From Mauremys mutica (taxonomy: Eukaryota > Chordata > Testudines > Geoemydidae): a stretch of 64,000 nt of DNA. Of this stretch, positions 31,709 through 43,593 are shown piece after piece. Under the pieces are notes generated by a model. It was not told the origin of the DNA. It searched no databases and was given only the letters and a program-made list of their open reading frames with translations. A program made the translations under genes and the position numbers. The DNA is taken from the NCBI RefSeq assembly GCF_020497125.1, contig NC_059075.1:61523321-61587320 (forward strand), given 5' to 3'. Position 1 is the first letter of the stretch. The number at the start of each line of letters is the position of its first letter.

Positions 31709-32589
31709 ACATATAACAAGGTGCCATCTTTTACTAGCATGTCTAAGTGATTCAGCCTTATTACCTTAAAAACAGGATGTGGGCGAAGAAGGAGTCAGAA
31801 CTGAAATGGAGTTTATGAGCCTAGGAAAAGGGGAGCATAGTCAATGGTAATAGAACAGGGAAGACGTGGATGAAGTAGCAGGAAAGGGGAGAAACTGTAG
31901 TCCTATTTACCAGTATTTAAAAAAATTTCTAGGGATATTTTCTCCAAATAAACGTGGAGCAACGCCCCTAGCAGTCAGAGCACTATGAGCATAGCCAGTA
32001 GTCCCTCTTTGCCTCCTGCTTGTTTAAGGCCCAAGCAGGTACTGGGGCTGCAGAGGTGCAGCCTGCGGATAGGCAGAGGCAGCTGGTCCAACCCCCTTGC
32101 CAATGATGAATGGCCATTACAGACTGCAGTCTGCCCCAGAGAAAGGGGGCTAGATGATGACTGGCAGTAGCACTGAAGCAAGGTGGGCATAGGGGTCGGG
32201 GGTTCCCCTGGGAGGGGAGACCCAGAGTGTGGGGGTACTGCGGTGGGCAGAACCCTAAGGTAAAGGGCACCAGGGTCCGGGAGGGGCACAGGGACCTGAG
32301 TCAGAAGAGACACTGGCTAACAGGAGGCGCTCCAAGCCTGGAATTGAGCTAATTCCTGAACGACCAGCTGAAGGCGCCACGGCGGTGAGTGCTTGAGCGG
32401 CTACAGGGACATTTTCTTTAAATAAACCTGGAGCAAAAGCCCCAGCAGTCAGAGCACTATGGGCACTGCCAGGAGTCCCTCTTTGTCTCCTGCTTGTCAG
32501 ATTTTACCCCTTTTCCCTCCACTGTCAGGTTAATTCCCCCCTCCTTGGAGATCCTGACTCCCCAAGGTTGGGGAAGGTAGGAAGGACCG
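31709..32589. other. Unassigned region with a 93-bp direct repeat
   Basis: No gene was seen. Segments 31931-32023 and 32405-32497 are the same 93-bp sequence with scattered changes (AGGGAYATTTTCT to CTCCTGCTTGT). They contain AATAAA, so they might be the ends of an unrecognised element or a local duplication. Confidence 0.5.
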
Positions 32590-33494
32590 GATATCAAAGG
32601 TTGCCGGACACTCCTCCTGAAAGGCATCTGTGTGTGGGCAAAGAACCTTTGCCTGGGCCAGACATCCAAGTATGGGAAAGGCAAACGCTCTCCTCTCTCC
32701 CCTTGCATACCATGCATTAAACAGAAGTGCGCCATTCCCCTGGTGTGTTCTTCCCTTCTCTGAATTGTTTATTTTCTGTCTAATACAGTTTAGGAGAGTG
32801 GGACTTCTCCATTTGAGGTTGTCTGATAGGAGAAGGCAGGGGGCTGCTTAGTAACTTGTCATAGTCCCTTGGCTCTTACCAGCCTGTAAGAGGAGGGCTC
32901 TCTGCCTTGCTCTGCTGTGCAGCCATTTTCTTTTAGTTTATACCTTTAACATATACCATAGACTAGAGTTTCTCTTTCTGTGTCTAATGAAATACTGTGC
33001 ATCAGAGGAGATGCGTGTGTCTGTTTGGAGGAGAGGGGGCAGCATGCGGGTCATGTGCCCTGCCTCCCCTCCCCCCGATTTCTGCATGGATTTATATTTT
33101 TATTTTTATTTCCTCTTTTTCAGGGAGTGGTTCAAATTTGTGTCCTCCCACTATCAACAGTTACTTGTCACCTCCACCTTGTATTGGTAGTATACTTTGT
33201 TTGTTGAATTCCTTATGTGACATGGAAGTTTGAGTAGGGGAATCTTTGTATTTCTTTAGGATTAAAGTTGTTGACGCATTTCACTCTTACAGATTAACCG
33301 TAAAGGAAGTTTGACAAATTAGAATGTCAAGGCTATGACGGTACAGTTACCAGGAACTAAGATACAAGCACTTCTGTTCTCTAGGCCATTGACTGTGACT
33401 AGATATTATTGTTCTCTCTATGGCTCAGCAAGCCAAGAGTATATGTAATTGCTCCATGCTGGATGCTGTTCCTGAGACTGAGCTACCAGCCCGC

Positions 33495-33650
33495 CAGGGC
33501 TGCCCGGGTGGGGGGAAATTTGCCCCAGGCCCCGGGTCCCACAGGGGCCCCCACGAGAATATAGTATTCTATAGTATTGCAACTTTTTTTATGGAAGGGG
33601 CCCCCAAAATTGCTTTGCCCCAGGCCTCCTGAGTCCTCTGGGCAGCCCTG
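33495..33650. mobile_element. 156-bp hAT element (CAGGGCTGCCC family)
   Basis: Starts CAGGGCTGCCCGGG and ends CTGGGCAGCCCTG, flanked by a perfect 8-bp duplication CAGCCCGC (33487-33494 and 33651-33658). The paralogue at 9677 has the empty site (CAGCCTGC). Its interior matches part of 16106-16200. Confidence 0.95.
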
Positions 33651-33728
33651 CAGCCCGCACTCTTTAAATCAGTATTGCTACACGGGGAGGGGGGGCGGGG
33701 GGGGCAAACTGCGGGTTGTTTTAAGCAC

Positions 33729-34080
33729 ATAGACTCATAGACTTACGGTCAGAAGGGACCATTATGGGCATCTAGTCTGACCTCCTGCACAGTGCAGGCC
33801 ACAGAATCTCACCCACCCACTCCTGTAACAAAACCCTAACCTATGTCTGGGTTACTGAAGTCCTCATGTCATGGTTTAAAGACCTCAAGCTGCAGAAAAA
33901 TCCTCCAGCAAGTGACCCGTGCCCCACACTACAGAGGAAGGTGAAAAACCTCCGGGGCCTCTGCCAATCTGCCCTGGAGGAAAATTCCTTCCCGACCCCA
34001 AATATGGCAATCAGTTAAACCCTGAGCATGTGGGCAAGACTCACCAGCCAGCACCCAGGAAATTATTCCCATCACAGACC
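33729..34080 (-). mobile_element. CR1-like LINE 3' end, reverse orientation
   Basis: Read on the minus strand it ends in AGTCTATGAGTCTATG-type 8-mers, as CR1 elements do. The body includes GGTCAGAAGGGACCATTATG and CTAGTCTGACCTCCTGCAC on the + strand, a very common turtle repeat. Confidence 0.7.
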
Positions 34081-34226
34081 ATTGGGCATATTTACCGCTG
34101 AAGAGCGGGGTCTGGAGCTTGGCCTGCTCTGGCGCTTCAGCCAAGGTGCAGGGTTGGGGGACGCACCACGTGGCTCCTGGAAGCCACGGCATGGCCACCC
34201 TCCTGCTCCTACGTGCTCCAATGGAC

Positions 34227-34466
34227 CAGGGCTGGCTCCAGGGTTTTTGCTGCCCCAAGCGGCGGAAAAACAAAACAAACCCCCCCCACAATCGCGATTG
34301 GCGGTAGCTCCACCATGACGTTGTCTTCTTTGGTGGCAGGTCCTTCCCTCTGAGAAGGACCGAGGGACCCGCCCCCGAATTGCTGCTGAAGAGCCCAACG
34401 TGCCGCCCCTTCCCCTTGGCCGCTCTAACCACCTGCTTGCTCAGCTAGTGCCTGGAGCCGGCTCTG
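34227..34466. mobile_element. Short hAT element, 240 bp
   Basis: Starts CAGGGCTGGCTCCAGG and ends CTGGAGCCGGCTCTG, flanked by a perfect 8-bp duplication CAATGGAC (34219-34226 and 34467-34474). It is nested in the hAT at 33684-35029. Confidence 0.9.
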
Positions 34467-35358
34467 CAATGGACCCCTCCGGTGCTACAATGGGAGCTGC
34501 AGGGGCGGTGCCTGCGGATGGGGCAGTGGACAGAGCTGCCTGGCTGCACCTCCACGGAGGAGCTGGACAAGGGACATGCCACTGCTTCTGGGAGACACTA
34601 GAGGTAAGTGCCACTCGGAGCCTGCACACCTGAGCCTCTCCCCATGCCCCAACCCTCTGCCCCAGCCCTGATCTCCCTCCCTCTCTCCAGCCCCCTCGAT
34701 CCCAGCCCGGTGCACCATCCTGAATGCCAAACTTCTCACCCCCAGCCCCACCCCAAAACCGACACCCCCAGGTGAAACCTGCACCCCTTCCTGCACCCTT
34801 GCCCCAGGCCTGATCCCGCTGCTGCCCTCTGAACCTCCTTGGTCCCAGCCCAGAGCACCCTTCTACACCCCAAACTCCTCATCCCCAGTCCCACCCCAGA
34901 GCCCTCACCCCCAACCAGAGCCCTCACCCCCTTCCACACCCCAACCCCAATGTTGTGAGCAGTCATGGCCCACCATTCAATTTCTATTCCCCGATGTGGC
35001 CATCAGGCCAAAAAGTTTGCCCACCCCTGTGCTACACTGTGCTCACTCATATTTTGGTGTCCTCACTGGCTACCAGTGTGCTCCTGTTAATGATGAACTT
35101 GAGCTGTGGAGTCCATGTCTAAACTTTCCTAAAATTTGGGGAGATTTGGTCATTAAGAACTAGATTGTAGCAGCCAGACACAGTCTCAGTAGGGAAGCCA
35201 CACAGTCCTAGATTGAGAAACTGTGCCTCAGGGTTTCCCAGTTTACAAGACAGGTGCACAGCTTGCATCATACTTTGGATTGAAGCAGCCTGTTCTCTCT
35301 GGTGTACCTAGCCTCCTCCATGATCCAGGCAGCAGAGAGAGAGAAAGAGTGTGTGTGT

Positions 35359-35384
35359 GGGGGGGGGGGGGGGGGGGGGGGGGG
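35359..35384. repeat. Run of 26 G
   Basis: A GA run and a TG run lead into 26 consecutive G. The C1 counterpart near 10005-10020 has only the TG-type part. The length may be imprecise in the assembly. Confidence 0.9.
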
Positions 35385-35967
35385 CTGAAGCCATTGTCCT
35401 CAGCTCCTTGAGTGCTGGGACTGGGATTATGACTGGCCCTTATGCAGGGCAAACAAAGTGGGACGGTTCTTTCTGCCCTTTTGCTGCATGCACGCACGCA
35501 AGGGCCAGTCACAGTTCAGACCTGAATAAAGCAAGCCTCTGTCAGAAACCTGTTTCATTTAGCATGATTAGCTAGTACAGTTGGAAATGTTATGTTCCAA
35601 AGACCGGTGATTTTTCCATGACATTTGAATCTTGATGTGCTCTTGCATGAAGTTTTCAGTGGCACAAGGTGTTCACCAAGAGACGCAGGAGCTGCAGGAA
35701 TCAGTGTTACACTGAGTAAGGTAAACACTGAATGAGGCAGTGCTACGTCTTCCAGATGATGGAATTTCTTTTTTAAAAAACTAGGAAATGTGAGTAAAAT
35801 GGTGTTAAGATTATGTTAATGTTGCATGTCTAAGCTAGCAAATATCAACAAAAAGCCTGAAACACACCAAATGCTTGAAATTCCTAGGAAATACAGTTGC
35901 AACTTTTTCTCTATTTCCTTGTGCATATATTTTTATGCTACAATCTTTACTATGTGATCATAGACTG

Positions 35968-36770
35968 TGTCATAAACAGTTAGTTAAGGGTTAAGGTTTT
36001 TGTCTACCTGTAAAGGGTTAACAAGCAGTACCTGTGGACACCTGACCAGAGGACCAATGAGGGACAAGATTATTTTTAAATCCGTGTGGAGGGACGTTTT
36101 TTTTCCCTGTTCTTTGTTTTCTTAGAGAGTCTCTCTTGGGTATTAAGAGAGTCCAGACATCTTAATCAAGTCCTCCCAGGTTTCTGCAACAAATTCTTCT
36201 ATTCAAGCTAGTGAGTATTAGCAAGGAACTAGTATTCTTATACTTTTATTTCTGTATTTGCAATTCTGTGTTTTGCTATAAAATTTCTTTAAGTCTGTAC
36301 TGATATTGCTTTTACTGAGAAAGAGGGGAGGGGGAATTCTCTCCAGAGATTGATAAGTTTAGACCCTGTATTGTTCCATCTTGGTTACAGAGACAGTGAC
36401 TTTTCCCTTTTTATTCTTTAATAAATTCTTTTCTATTAAGGACTTGGTTGGTCTTTCCTTGGGTGGATTCTCAGGGAAAGGGGAGGGGGAGGTATCCCTC
36501 TGTAGTTAAATCCCGGTGTCTCTCCTAGGAAAAGGGAGGGGGGAGGAAGCAGGGGGAATGGTTTATTTCTCCTGGGTATAAGAACTCCATGGATTTGGGG
36601 CTCTTGGGATCCCCAAGGATTTTGGGGAAGGACTGTGTCCCAATCCACATTTCCTGATTGGGTGGTGGCAGTTTTACCAGATCTAAACTAGGATTTTAGT
36701 TTAGAGGGAAACCAAGGCAGGTCCCCACATTGGAACCCAACAGCTCCAAGTGGGGGTGAGACCTATGACA
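35968..36770 (+). mobile_element. Solo LTR (family 1), 803 bp
   Basis: Starts TGTCATAAACAG and ends ACCTATGACA, flanked by a perfect 5-bp duplication GACTG (35963-35967 and 36771-36775). A TTTAATAAATTC polyadenylation signal near 36418 sets the orientation. Confidence 0.9.
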
Positions 36771-36775
36771 GACTG

Positions 36776-38129
36776 TTTCTCAAGTATAAATGTTCATACC
36801 TGCAATACAATACAAAGGAGTAATTTTGTTACATGGCTGTATAGACAGCCAATGAGTGTCAGCTAACATTGTAAACCCTCTTGGCCTTTATAAGCTAACC
36901 TAGTATAATGTCTTTAGTATAATGTCTTCCAACCTATTTGTTTTGGTTCTATATAAACCAGGCACTTACTGTGTATAAAATAGCTAAAGCACACTTGAAA
37001 TGGTGTATTAATAACATTCAATAAAGGGAAAACTGAGATGTCCTTCAAGTCATTCTTTGTTGTTGTTCTGCTAACTGTAGCCATATTACATACTTATGGA
37101 ATTTCCGTTACACTAGAAAGGTACTGGGAATATCTTACTTTAAACATCCCTTTTCCTTTATTTTTTTTCTAAAGGGATGTGATTGGTTGTTCATGTGGAG
37201 CTGCAGATCTAATTCCCTCTAGTCCACATATTAGAAGACCCAATGTGGCAGTCCTAAAATTGAAACCAGATCATTTATAGTTCTCTTCAGAATGGAGTAA
37301 CAAGGCTTATGCAGAGAGAATGGAACCCAACTACTGATATTGATATCAGTTTCTAAGTGTTTCTCCTGCCTTTTATTGTTCAGACCTACAGTCTGACTCA
37401 TGCATTTTTACGCAAACATATCAGTAAGAATGTAATGATTAATGTCATTTCATTTTTTAACCTGGAACCTCTCCTTTATCATGGATAGAATGGTGAGGAT
37501 TACCCTCGTGCTTCATGGCATTAAGATTTTTCCTTACCAAAGGTTAGTTTGAGACACACCTGCATTTTTATGTGTATCATGTGGAGATTTTAAATACCTT
37601 TGGCTCTTTTTCATTAGTTTACTTTGAGCAAATAATAAACCAATTTGAGTGTAACTAATACTATTATACCGTTGGTCTCTCTCTATTCGTGTAAATTCGT
37701 GTGTGTGTGTTATAGGTGGCAAAGGTAGCCATTGGTTAAGGTTGCCCAACACTTCCCATTATAACACCCTGTTTTCATTGGCTTCTAACTTTTAACAATC
37801 TTTAACTGTTTGGACTGATATTTTTTCATGTCAGCTGTCTGCCGAAGGCTGAATTTTAAAAAACGTTTCAGCTAAAATGGTTCAGCCATTTGTAAGAATG
37901 AGGTTAGGGAACAATATCTTATTGGTCAATGTTCTAACATATAAAACGTAAGGTTGGGTACTAGTTGGTGTTTGCTACAGACTGGACTAGAGAGCACAAT
38001 GACTGGCTTGTAAAGCACCTATCTATCTGTAGGAAAAACAGCTGCATTATTATGGGGTAATTGCAATCCAAATGATGTGCTGGAGGTCTCATGATGCCAG
38101 TGCTAAACAATCTTTGGAATTTCTAAATT
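36776..38129. other. No gene; contains a small match to segment C1
   Basis: A/T-rich sequence. Near 37770-37920 it matches 9170-9310 (CTGTCTGCC, GGCTGAATTTT, TTTCAGC), suggesting that it continues segment C2. Confidence 0.45.
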
Positions 38130-39420
38130 ATGCATGACAATTTGCTGATTCAAAAAGTGTTGCATCAAGCATGAAGGAATTCTATATTGTATCCCATGTT
38201 GATAGATAATGAGGAATTGGTCACAGAACTAAAAATTTCTGGTTGCTTAGACACAAGTGATCATGGGTTGATTACATTTGCGATGTGTAAATAGAATAAA
38301 GTCCCAACTAGAATATATATAATTGGTTCTTTGAAAGGGCCAAATGTCACAAAATTGACAATAATTAGCCAAATCAGCTTGGAAGTATGTAAACCAAAAA
38401 ATGAATTATAATTTGGAATAATTTAAGAACACTTTTACTAGAGGCTCAAAGAGACGATTCCACAATCAAGATAGGCGGCTACATTGGTTTAAAAAACAGC
38501 CTCTCTTAGGGTAGGTTTACACTTACCTTCCGGGTCGACGCGGTGAGTTCGACTTCTCGGAGTTCGAACTATCGCGTCTGATCTAGACGCGATAGTTCGA
38601 ACTCCGGAAGCGCTGCGGTCGACTCCGGTACTCCACCACTGCAAACGGCGGTGTCGGAGTCGACGGGGGAGCCGCGGAGTTCGACCCCACCGCGTCTGGA
38701 TGGATGAGTAGGTCGAACTAGGGTACTTCGAATTCAGCTACGCTATTCACGTAGCTGAATTTGCGTACCCTAATTTGACCCCCCTTCTTAGTGTAGACCA
38801 GGCCTTAGAGGGAAAGTGAAAGCAGCTATATTAAAAAAAAAAAAATTAAAAGGGAAAATAGTAGCAATTAATATAAATTAGAAGCTAGGAATTGCAGAAA
38901 ACTGATAAGGGAAGCAAAAAGGACACAAGGAGAAATCTATAACCAGCAGAGTAAAGGACAATAAAAAGGAAGCGTTTACGTTTATAAGGAATAAAAGGAA
39001 TCCTAACAATGGTATGTTACTAGATGGAAATACTAGAATTGTCAATAATAATGAAGAAAAAGCAGAATGTTCAATATATATATTTTTGTCCTGTATTTAG
39101 GAAAAAGCTACATGAGGTATTCATATTGGGTGGTGATAATTAATGATGAAATACTTTCCATTTCAATAATAACTAAGGAGGATGTTAAACATCAGCGACT
39201 AAAGTAAATAATGAAGAGGAGTTATCACTGATATTGAGCAATTGGGATTGGTTTGAAAAGCTGGGTGTAAGAAAACAACACATGTTTCAATATGGCCAAT
39301 GTAAGCTCATACATCTAGGACCAGGAATGTAGACCATATTAAAAAGGTGAAGGACTCTATCCTGGGAAGCAGGGAGTCTGAAAAATGCTTGAGTGTCATG
39401 ATGGATAATCATTGTGGATG
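38130..39420 (+). mobile_element. CR1/L3-like LINE ORF2 remnant
   Basis: The + strand frames give the end of an endonuclease domain (GCLDTSDHGLITF), a basic linker (KLIREAKRTQGEIYNQQSKGQ-like, with EEKAE near 39055) and a piece of the RT end (WFEKLGVRKQHMFQ near 39250). Many stops are present. A 296-bp MITE interrupts it at 38509-38804. It is older than the CR1 at the right edge of the window. Confidence 0.6.
38509..38804. mobile_element. 296-bp Harbinger-type MITE
   Basis: Starts GGGTAGGTTTACACTT and ends AGTGTAGACCAGGCC, flanked by the 3-bp duplication TTA (38506-38508 and 38805-38807). It is clearly the same family as 28331-28626, with both internal hairpins kept. Confidence 0.9.
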
Positions 39421-39599
39421 TTCCGTCTGCTGCCTCCATTAAATTTGTCCAACTTTGGAGAAATTATAAGACTCAGAATAATCACACTTTCCACATGCTC
39501 AGTAGAGTCTTCTTAGAGCTTTGAAGCTAAATTTTCCAAAGAGCATATTCCGTCCCCAGCTATAAGGGCTAAGCAGGACTTTTCTTGAAATTGGTCCTC

Positions 39600-40094
39600 C
39601 CAGATGCCAGGGGCTGCTTTAGTGCCAGAACTGAGAGCAGGGAGACTGTCTATTCAATGCTTTCAGTGCACTTGCTGTAGGTTCCCAGTGAGTCTGCCTG
39701 CTTCAAATATAGAGGAGTAAGGAATGGTTGGGTAAGGGGGAAGAGTGGGAATGGGGAGGGGATGGAGGATAGGAGCCTGAAGGGAGAGGGACTAGAAGCT
39801 GGGAATTGAGATGGGCAGGAGCAGAGGGAGATATTAAGGGGAGATGGGGATATTATTTTTATGCAATGAGCACTATGGTTTTTTTTCAGTTTATACAAAA
39901 AAGCAGTGTAACACTGCTGATGCTTTCAATACTACCAAATGTAAGGATGTTAAAACCCCTTATGCTGATGTCTATACTGTATAGCATGTATATCCCCCAC
40001 ATCATTACACCCAGAGGCATCTGGACAAGATACAGCAAGAATCTAGTTACTCTGATCCCAAAGTTAAGTTAATGTGGTGTACAACTGCCTATTA
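39600..40094. other. No recognisable feature
   Basis: Unique-looking sequence. An open frame near 39806 has no recognisable domain. Confidence 0.45.
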
Positions 40095-40330
40095 CAGTAG
40101 AACCTCAGAGTTACGAACACCTCGGCCATGTTATGTTATGTTTGTTCTTTCAAAAGTTTACAACTGAACATTGTCTTAATACAGCTTTGAAAGTTTACTC
40201 TGCAGAAGAAAAATGCTGCTTGCCCTTTCTTAGTAGTTTACATTACCACAGTTCTGTACTGTATTTGCTTTATTTATTTATTTTGGTCTCTGCCTGATTG
40301 TTGAAAGCTGACAGGTTTTAAAATTGAGGA
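40095..40330. mobile_element. Tigger/mariner-like fragment
   Basis: The sequence CAGTAGAACCTCAGAGTTAC directly after TA looks like the end of a Tigger-type (TcMar) element. The other end was not found. Confidence 0.5.
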
Positions 40331-41479
40331 ACTAAATAGGCTGAAATGATGTGCTGCCTGTGAGTGAATCTTTTCATTACTCTCCCTTGGAACATACACA
40401 AAGGGGAGAAAATATTACACAAGGGTGTGTTTGATTACTCCAAACTTTTACAGAGTGATATGAGTGCCAGTGAATTTGTCCCTATGACTCCATTTCCTCC
40501 TTCTTTCTTTTTAATCACAGTATAACCATAAAGAACAATATCATTCATAGTGGCTCTGACTGCAAGAAGCATAAAATATAGCTGATTTCTGCAAAAAGAT
40601 AATTTGCACATTCCCACTTCTAGCAGAAATAGCCTTGTTGTTATGTGCATGCAAGAAAGGGAATAAAAGGGAATAAAAGAGACTGGATTCAGTGCGGTGT
40701 CCTGTCCTTTGGAATATGTCTCGGCCACAATGAGACATCTTGGTCTTCTGGCATGGGTGCTGGAACTAAGGTTTCTGGGGGTGCTGCCACAACCCCTGGC
40801 TTGAAGTGGTTTCCATCATATACTACAGAGTTTACAGTTTGGTTCAATGGCTCTCAGTGCCCTCACTATATAAATTGTTCCAGCACCCCATCTTTTGGTG
40901 AAACCCCACTAGTTCAGTATATCAGGCCTGATTTCACTTCAGGGTAAGTCTACACTACAAAATTAAGTTGACTTAAGTTACGTCAACATACAGCCACTAC
41001 AGTAATTAAATCACTTTTACGTGTCCACACTATGCTCCTTGTGTCATGGGAGCGTCTCCTCACTTACCAGCGCTTGCATCGATGCAGAGAGCAGTGCACC
41101 GTGAGTAGCTATCCCACTGTTCAACCTACCATCATCTAGCACAGGGGGTTTGGGAAGGGTTTGCAATGCCTCATGGGGGCAAATGAGTAATACAGTGGTG
41201 ACTGGGAACATTATTTCAATGACCCATCATTCAGTTTTCTCCGTTCCATAATTTTATCTGCATCCCATAATGTTTTGTGCCTTATTTCAAAAGCCTCGCA
41301 AACCCACACATCTACCATCTGTGTGAGAAGCAAGGACCCTGCACAGCTCTGAACTTTTGTGATGAGTGCAGCATTTGCAGAGCCACCAGAGTAGATGCAG
41401 GGAACATCTGTGCATTGTAGCCTTGCTGGGACATTGCCAAAAACAACCTTGAATTGTTTCTTCCTTTCACAGAGCAGCT

Positions 41480-42960
41480 GCAGATGGTGGAGCATTGGTT
41501 GTGAGCCTGAGAAACACGCACTGTCTGGTGGGATCACATTGTTATGCTGGTATGGGATTGATGAGCAGTGACTGCAGAACTTTCTGATGCTCAAGGCCAC
41601 ATTCCCGGATGTGTGTGCAGAGCTCTCCCCAGCCCTTCAGCACAGCAACACCAAAATGAGAGCTGCGCTGACAGTGGGGAAGTGAGTGGTGAGCTCTGTG
41701 TGGAAGTTTGCAGTGCCAGCTTGCTACCAATCAGTCAGGAATCAATTTGGAGTTGGGAAATCCACCGTGGGGGTTGCTGTGATGTAAGTGTGCAGGCCAT
41801 TAATCACATCTTGCTATGAAGGACTGTGACTCTGAGCAATGTGCAGGACATAGTGGATGCTTTTGCAGCAGTGGGGTTCCTGAACTGCAGTGGGTTGATA
41901 GATGGTACACATAGCCCTATTTTGGCACCAGACTACCTTGCCACAGAGTACATCAACAGAAAGGGTTACTTCTCTATTGTATTGCAAGTGCAGGTGAATC
42001 ATGGGGATGGTCAGGGAAAGTGCAAGACATGGGCATCTTTAAGAACACAGGCCTGTTCAGAAAGCTGCAGGCAGGGACTTTCTTTCCAGACCAGAGGATT
42101 ATCATTGCAGTGTTGAAATGCTAGTAGCGATCCTGTGAGACTCAGCCTACCCTTTACTCCTCATGAAGCCGTACACCAGCCACCTCAACATCCCCAAGCG
42201 CTTCAACTACAGGTCAGCAGGTGCAGAATGACAGTTGAATGTGCCTTTGGCTGTCTGAAAGGCTGCTGGTGCTCTCTACTCATGAGTTTAAAGTATCAGA
42301 GGGGTAGCTGTGTTAGTCTGGATCCACAAAAACAAGTTTCATTTGCAAACTTAACACCATTGATTTGGGCTTAAATAGGGACTGGGAGTGGCTGGCTCAC
42401 TACAAAAGCAATTTTCCCTCTCACTTCCTCACCAATTATTGGAAGTGGACCACGCCCACCTTGACTAGATTGTCCTTCAACATTGGTTTTCTATTTGTAA
42501 GGTAACTCCCTTCTCTTCATGTGCCAATATATATTTATGCCTGTATCTGTAATTTTTACTCCATGCATCTGAAGTGGGTTTTTTACCCACAAAAGCTTAT
42601 GCCCAAATAAATCTATTAGTCTCTAAGGTGCCACCAGACTCCTCATTGTTTTTTTATTCATGAGTTTAGATCTCAGTGAAAAAATATCCCACGGGTTATA
42701 GCTGCCTGCTGTGTACTTCATAGTATCTGTGAAACAAAGGGGGACACGTTTTTGCCAGGGTGGATGTGGAACAACTGTCTGCTGATTTTTAGCACCCAGA
42801 TACTAGAGCTCTAAGAAGAGCTCAATGGGGAGCTATATGGCTCAGGGAGGCTTTGAAATACCATTTTAATAGTGAGCCACAGTAATGTGTGTTGCTATAA
42901 TGTGCTGTGCCTGACAATGTTGTTTTGCACCCTGCTATGAACCTTGTAATGAGTGCTGAG
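41480..42960 (+). pseudogene. Harbinger transposase (DDE_Tnp_4, HARBI1-like), broken
   Basis: The frames show FGVGKSTVG (end of the helix-turn-helix region), SNVQDIVDAFAAVGFLNCSG, LIDGTHSPILAP with the first catalytic Asp, INRKGYFSIVLQ, and RMTVECAFGCLKG with the final Glu. After a Penelope-like insert (42291-42657) the C-terminal tail resumes. Several frame changes and stops make it inactive. The normal role is cutting and pasting the element together with the Myb-like partner. Confidence 0.8.
42291..42657 (+). mobile_element. Penelope-like / SINE tail insertion, 367 bp
   Basis: Starts AAGTATCAGAGGGGTAGCTG, includes GACTGGGAGTGGCTGGCTCA and the tail AAAAGCTTATGCCCAAATAA, and ends in a T run. 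An 11-bp duplication TCATGAGTTTA flanks it (42280-42290 and 42658-42668). It disrupts the Harbinger transposase. Confidence 0.85.
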
Positions 42961-43144
42961 TGTGTTGAAATATGACATTGCTATTATCTCTAAATAATGT
43001 CAACCCCAGTCAGCATATTTTGTGAACTAATAAAGATGAATTAAGTTTCCAAAAATAGACTTGTTCCAAAACCATGTAAACAGACTTTTTTAAAATAACT
43101 GAATGAAACTTAATAAATACAGGGAAAAGAACTTTTGAATGGGA

Positions 43145-43569
43145 TGTCAGAGAAAAACAGAGTTCGCACTCTCAGGTTGGGTGCAGCAAGTCAGATACTT
43201 TATTAGCTCTAGCAGTTGTGTGGAGGGAGAGAGCTAAACAGATCTCTCCCAGTAAACAATTACAGCAAGCATTTATACCTTTGTTACATACAATTATGAG
43301 CAACAGCTGCATTTTGTTTATACATAGGTCATCCTGATATCTTATTTTTTCTCACCTCTGTTTAGACTATAGTCTGCATTCTATACTTATCTAACACAAA
43401 GTCACAACAACTTTTCACACAGTTCTTTCCCACTCACTTCACACAATCCTCTCTTCTACAAATCTCACGTTATTAGGGTTACAGCTAGCCTGACTCTTGC
43501 TCACATAAGGAGACTGAGTGGATTTGAAATCCCCTTCAAATCCCTGTCAGTTCTTTCTCTACTTCCACA
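43145..43569 (-). mobile_element. Solo LTR (family 3), reverse orientation
   Basis: Read on the minus strand it starts TGTGGAAGTAGAG, has a TATA box (GGTATAAATGC) and a polyadenylation signal (GCTAATAAAGT), and ends TCTCTGACA. Flanks are GGGA and GGGG, a 4-bp duplication with one change. Layout and end sequence recall the LTR at 62389. Confidence 0.75.
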
Positions 43570-43593
43570 GGGGAAAGAACAGTCATTTCCATT

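Larger units (their letters stand above)
33684..35029. mobile_element. hAT element (…GGGCAAACTGCGGG family) with nested insertions
   Basis: The left end GGGGGGGCAAACTGCGGG and the right end AAGTTTGCCCACCCCTG are inverted. A perfect 8-bp duplication TGCTACAC flanks it (33676-33683 and 35030-35037), and C1 near 9699 has the empty site. Inside lie a CR1 end (33729-34080) and a hAT (34227-34466). The C-rich right part (34640-34960) resembles the minisatellite of other hATs. Confidence 0.85.
32590..35560. repeat. Duplicated segment C2, interrupted by nested elements
   Basis: Matches C1: 32590-33494 with 8345-9670, then 33651-33683 and 35030-35480 with 9675-10080. The intervening material is a 156-bp hAT and a second hAT carrying a CR1 and a third hAT. 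Each insertion has an empty site in C1. Confidence 0.8.
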
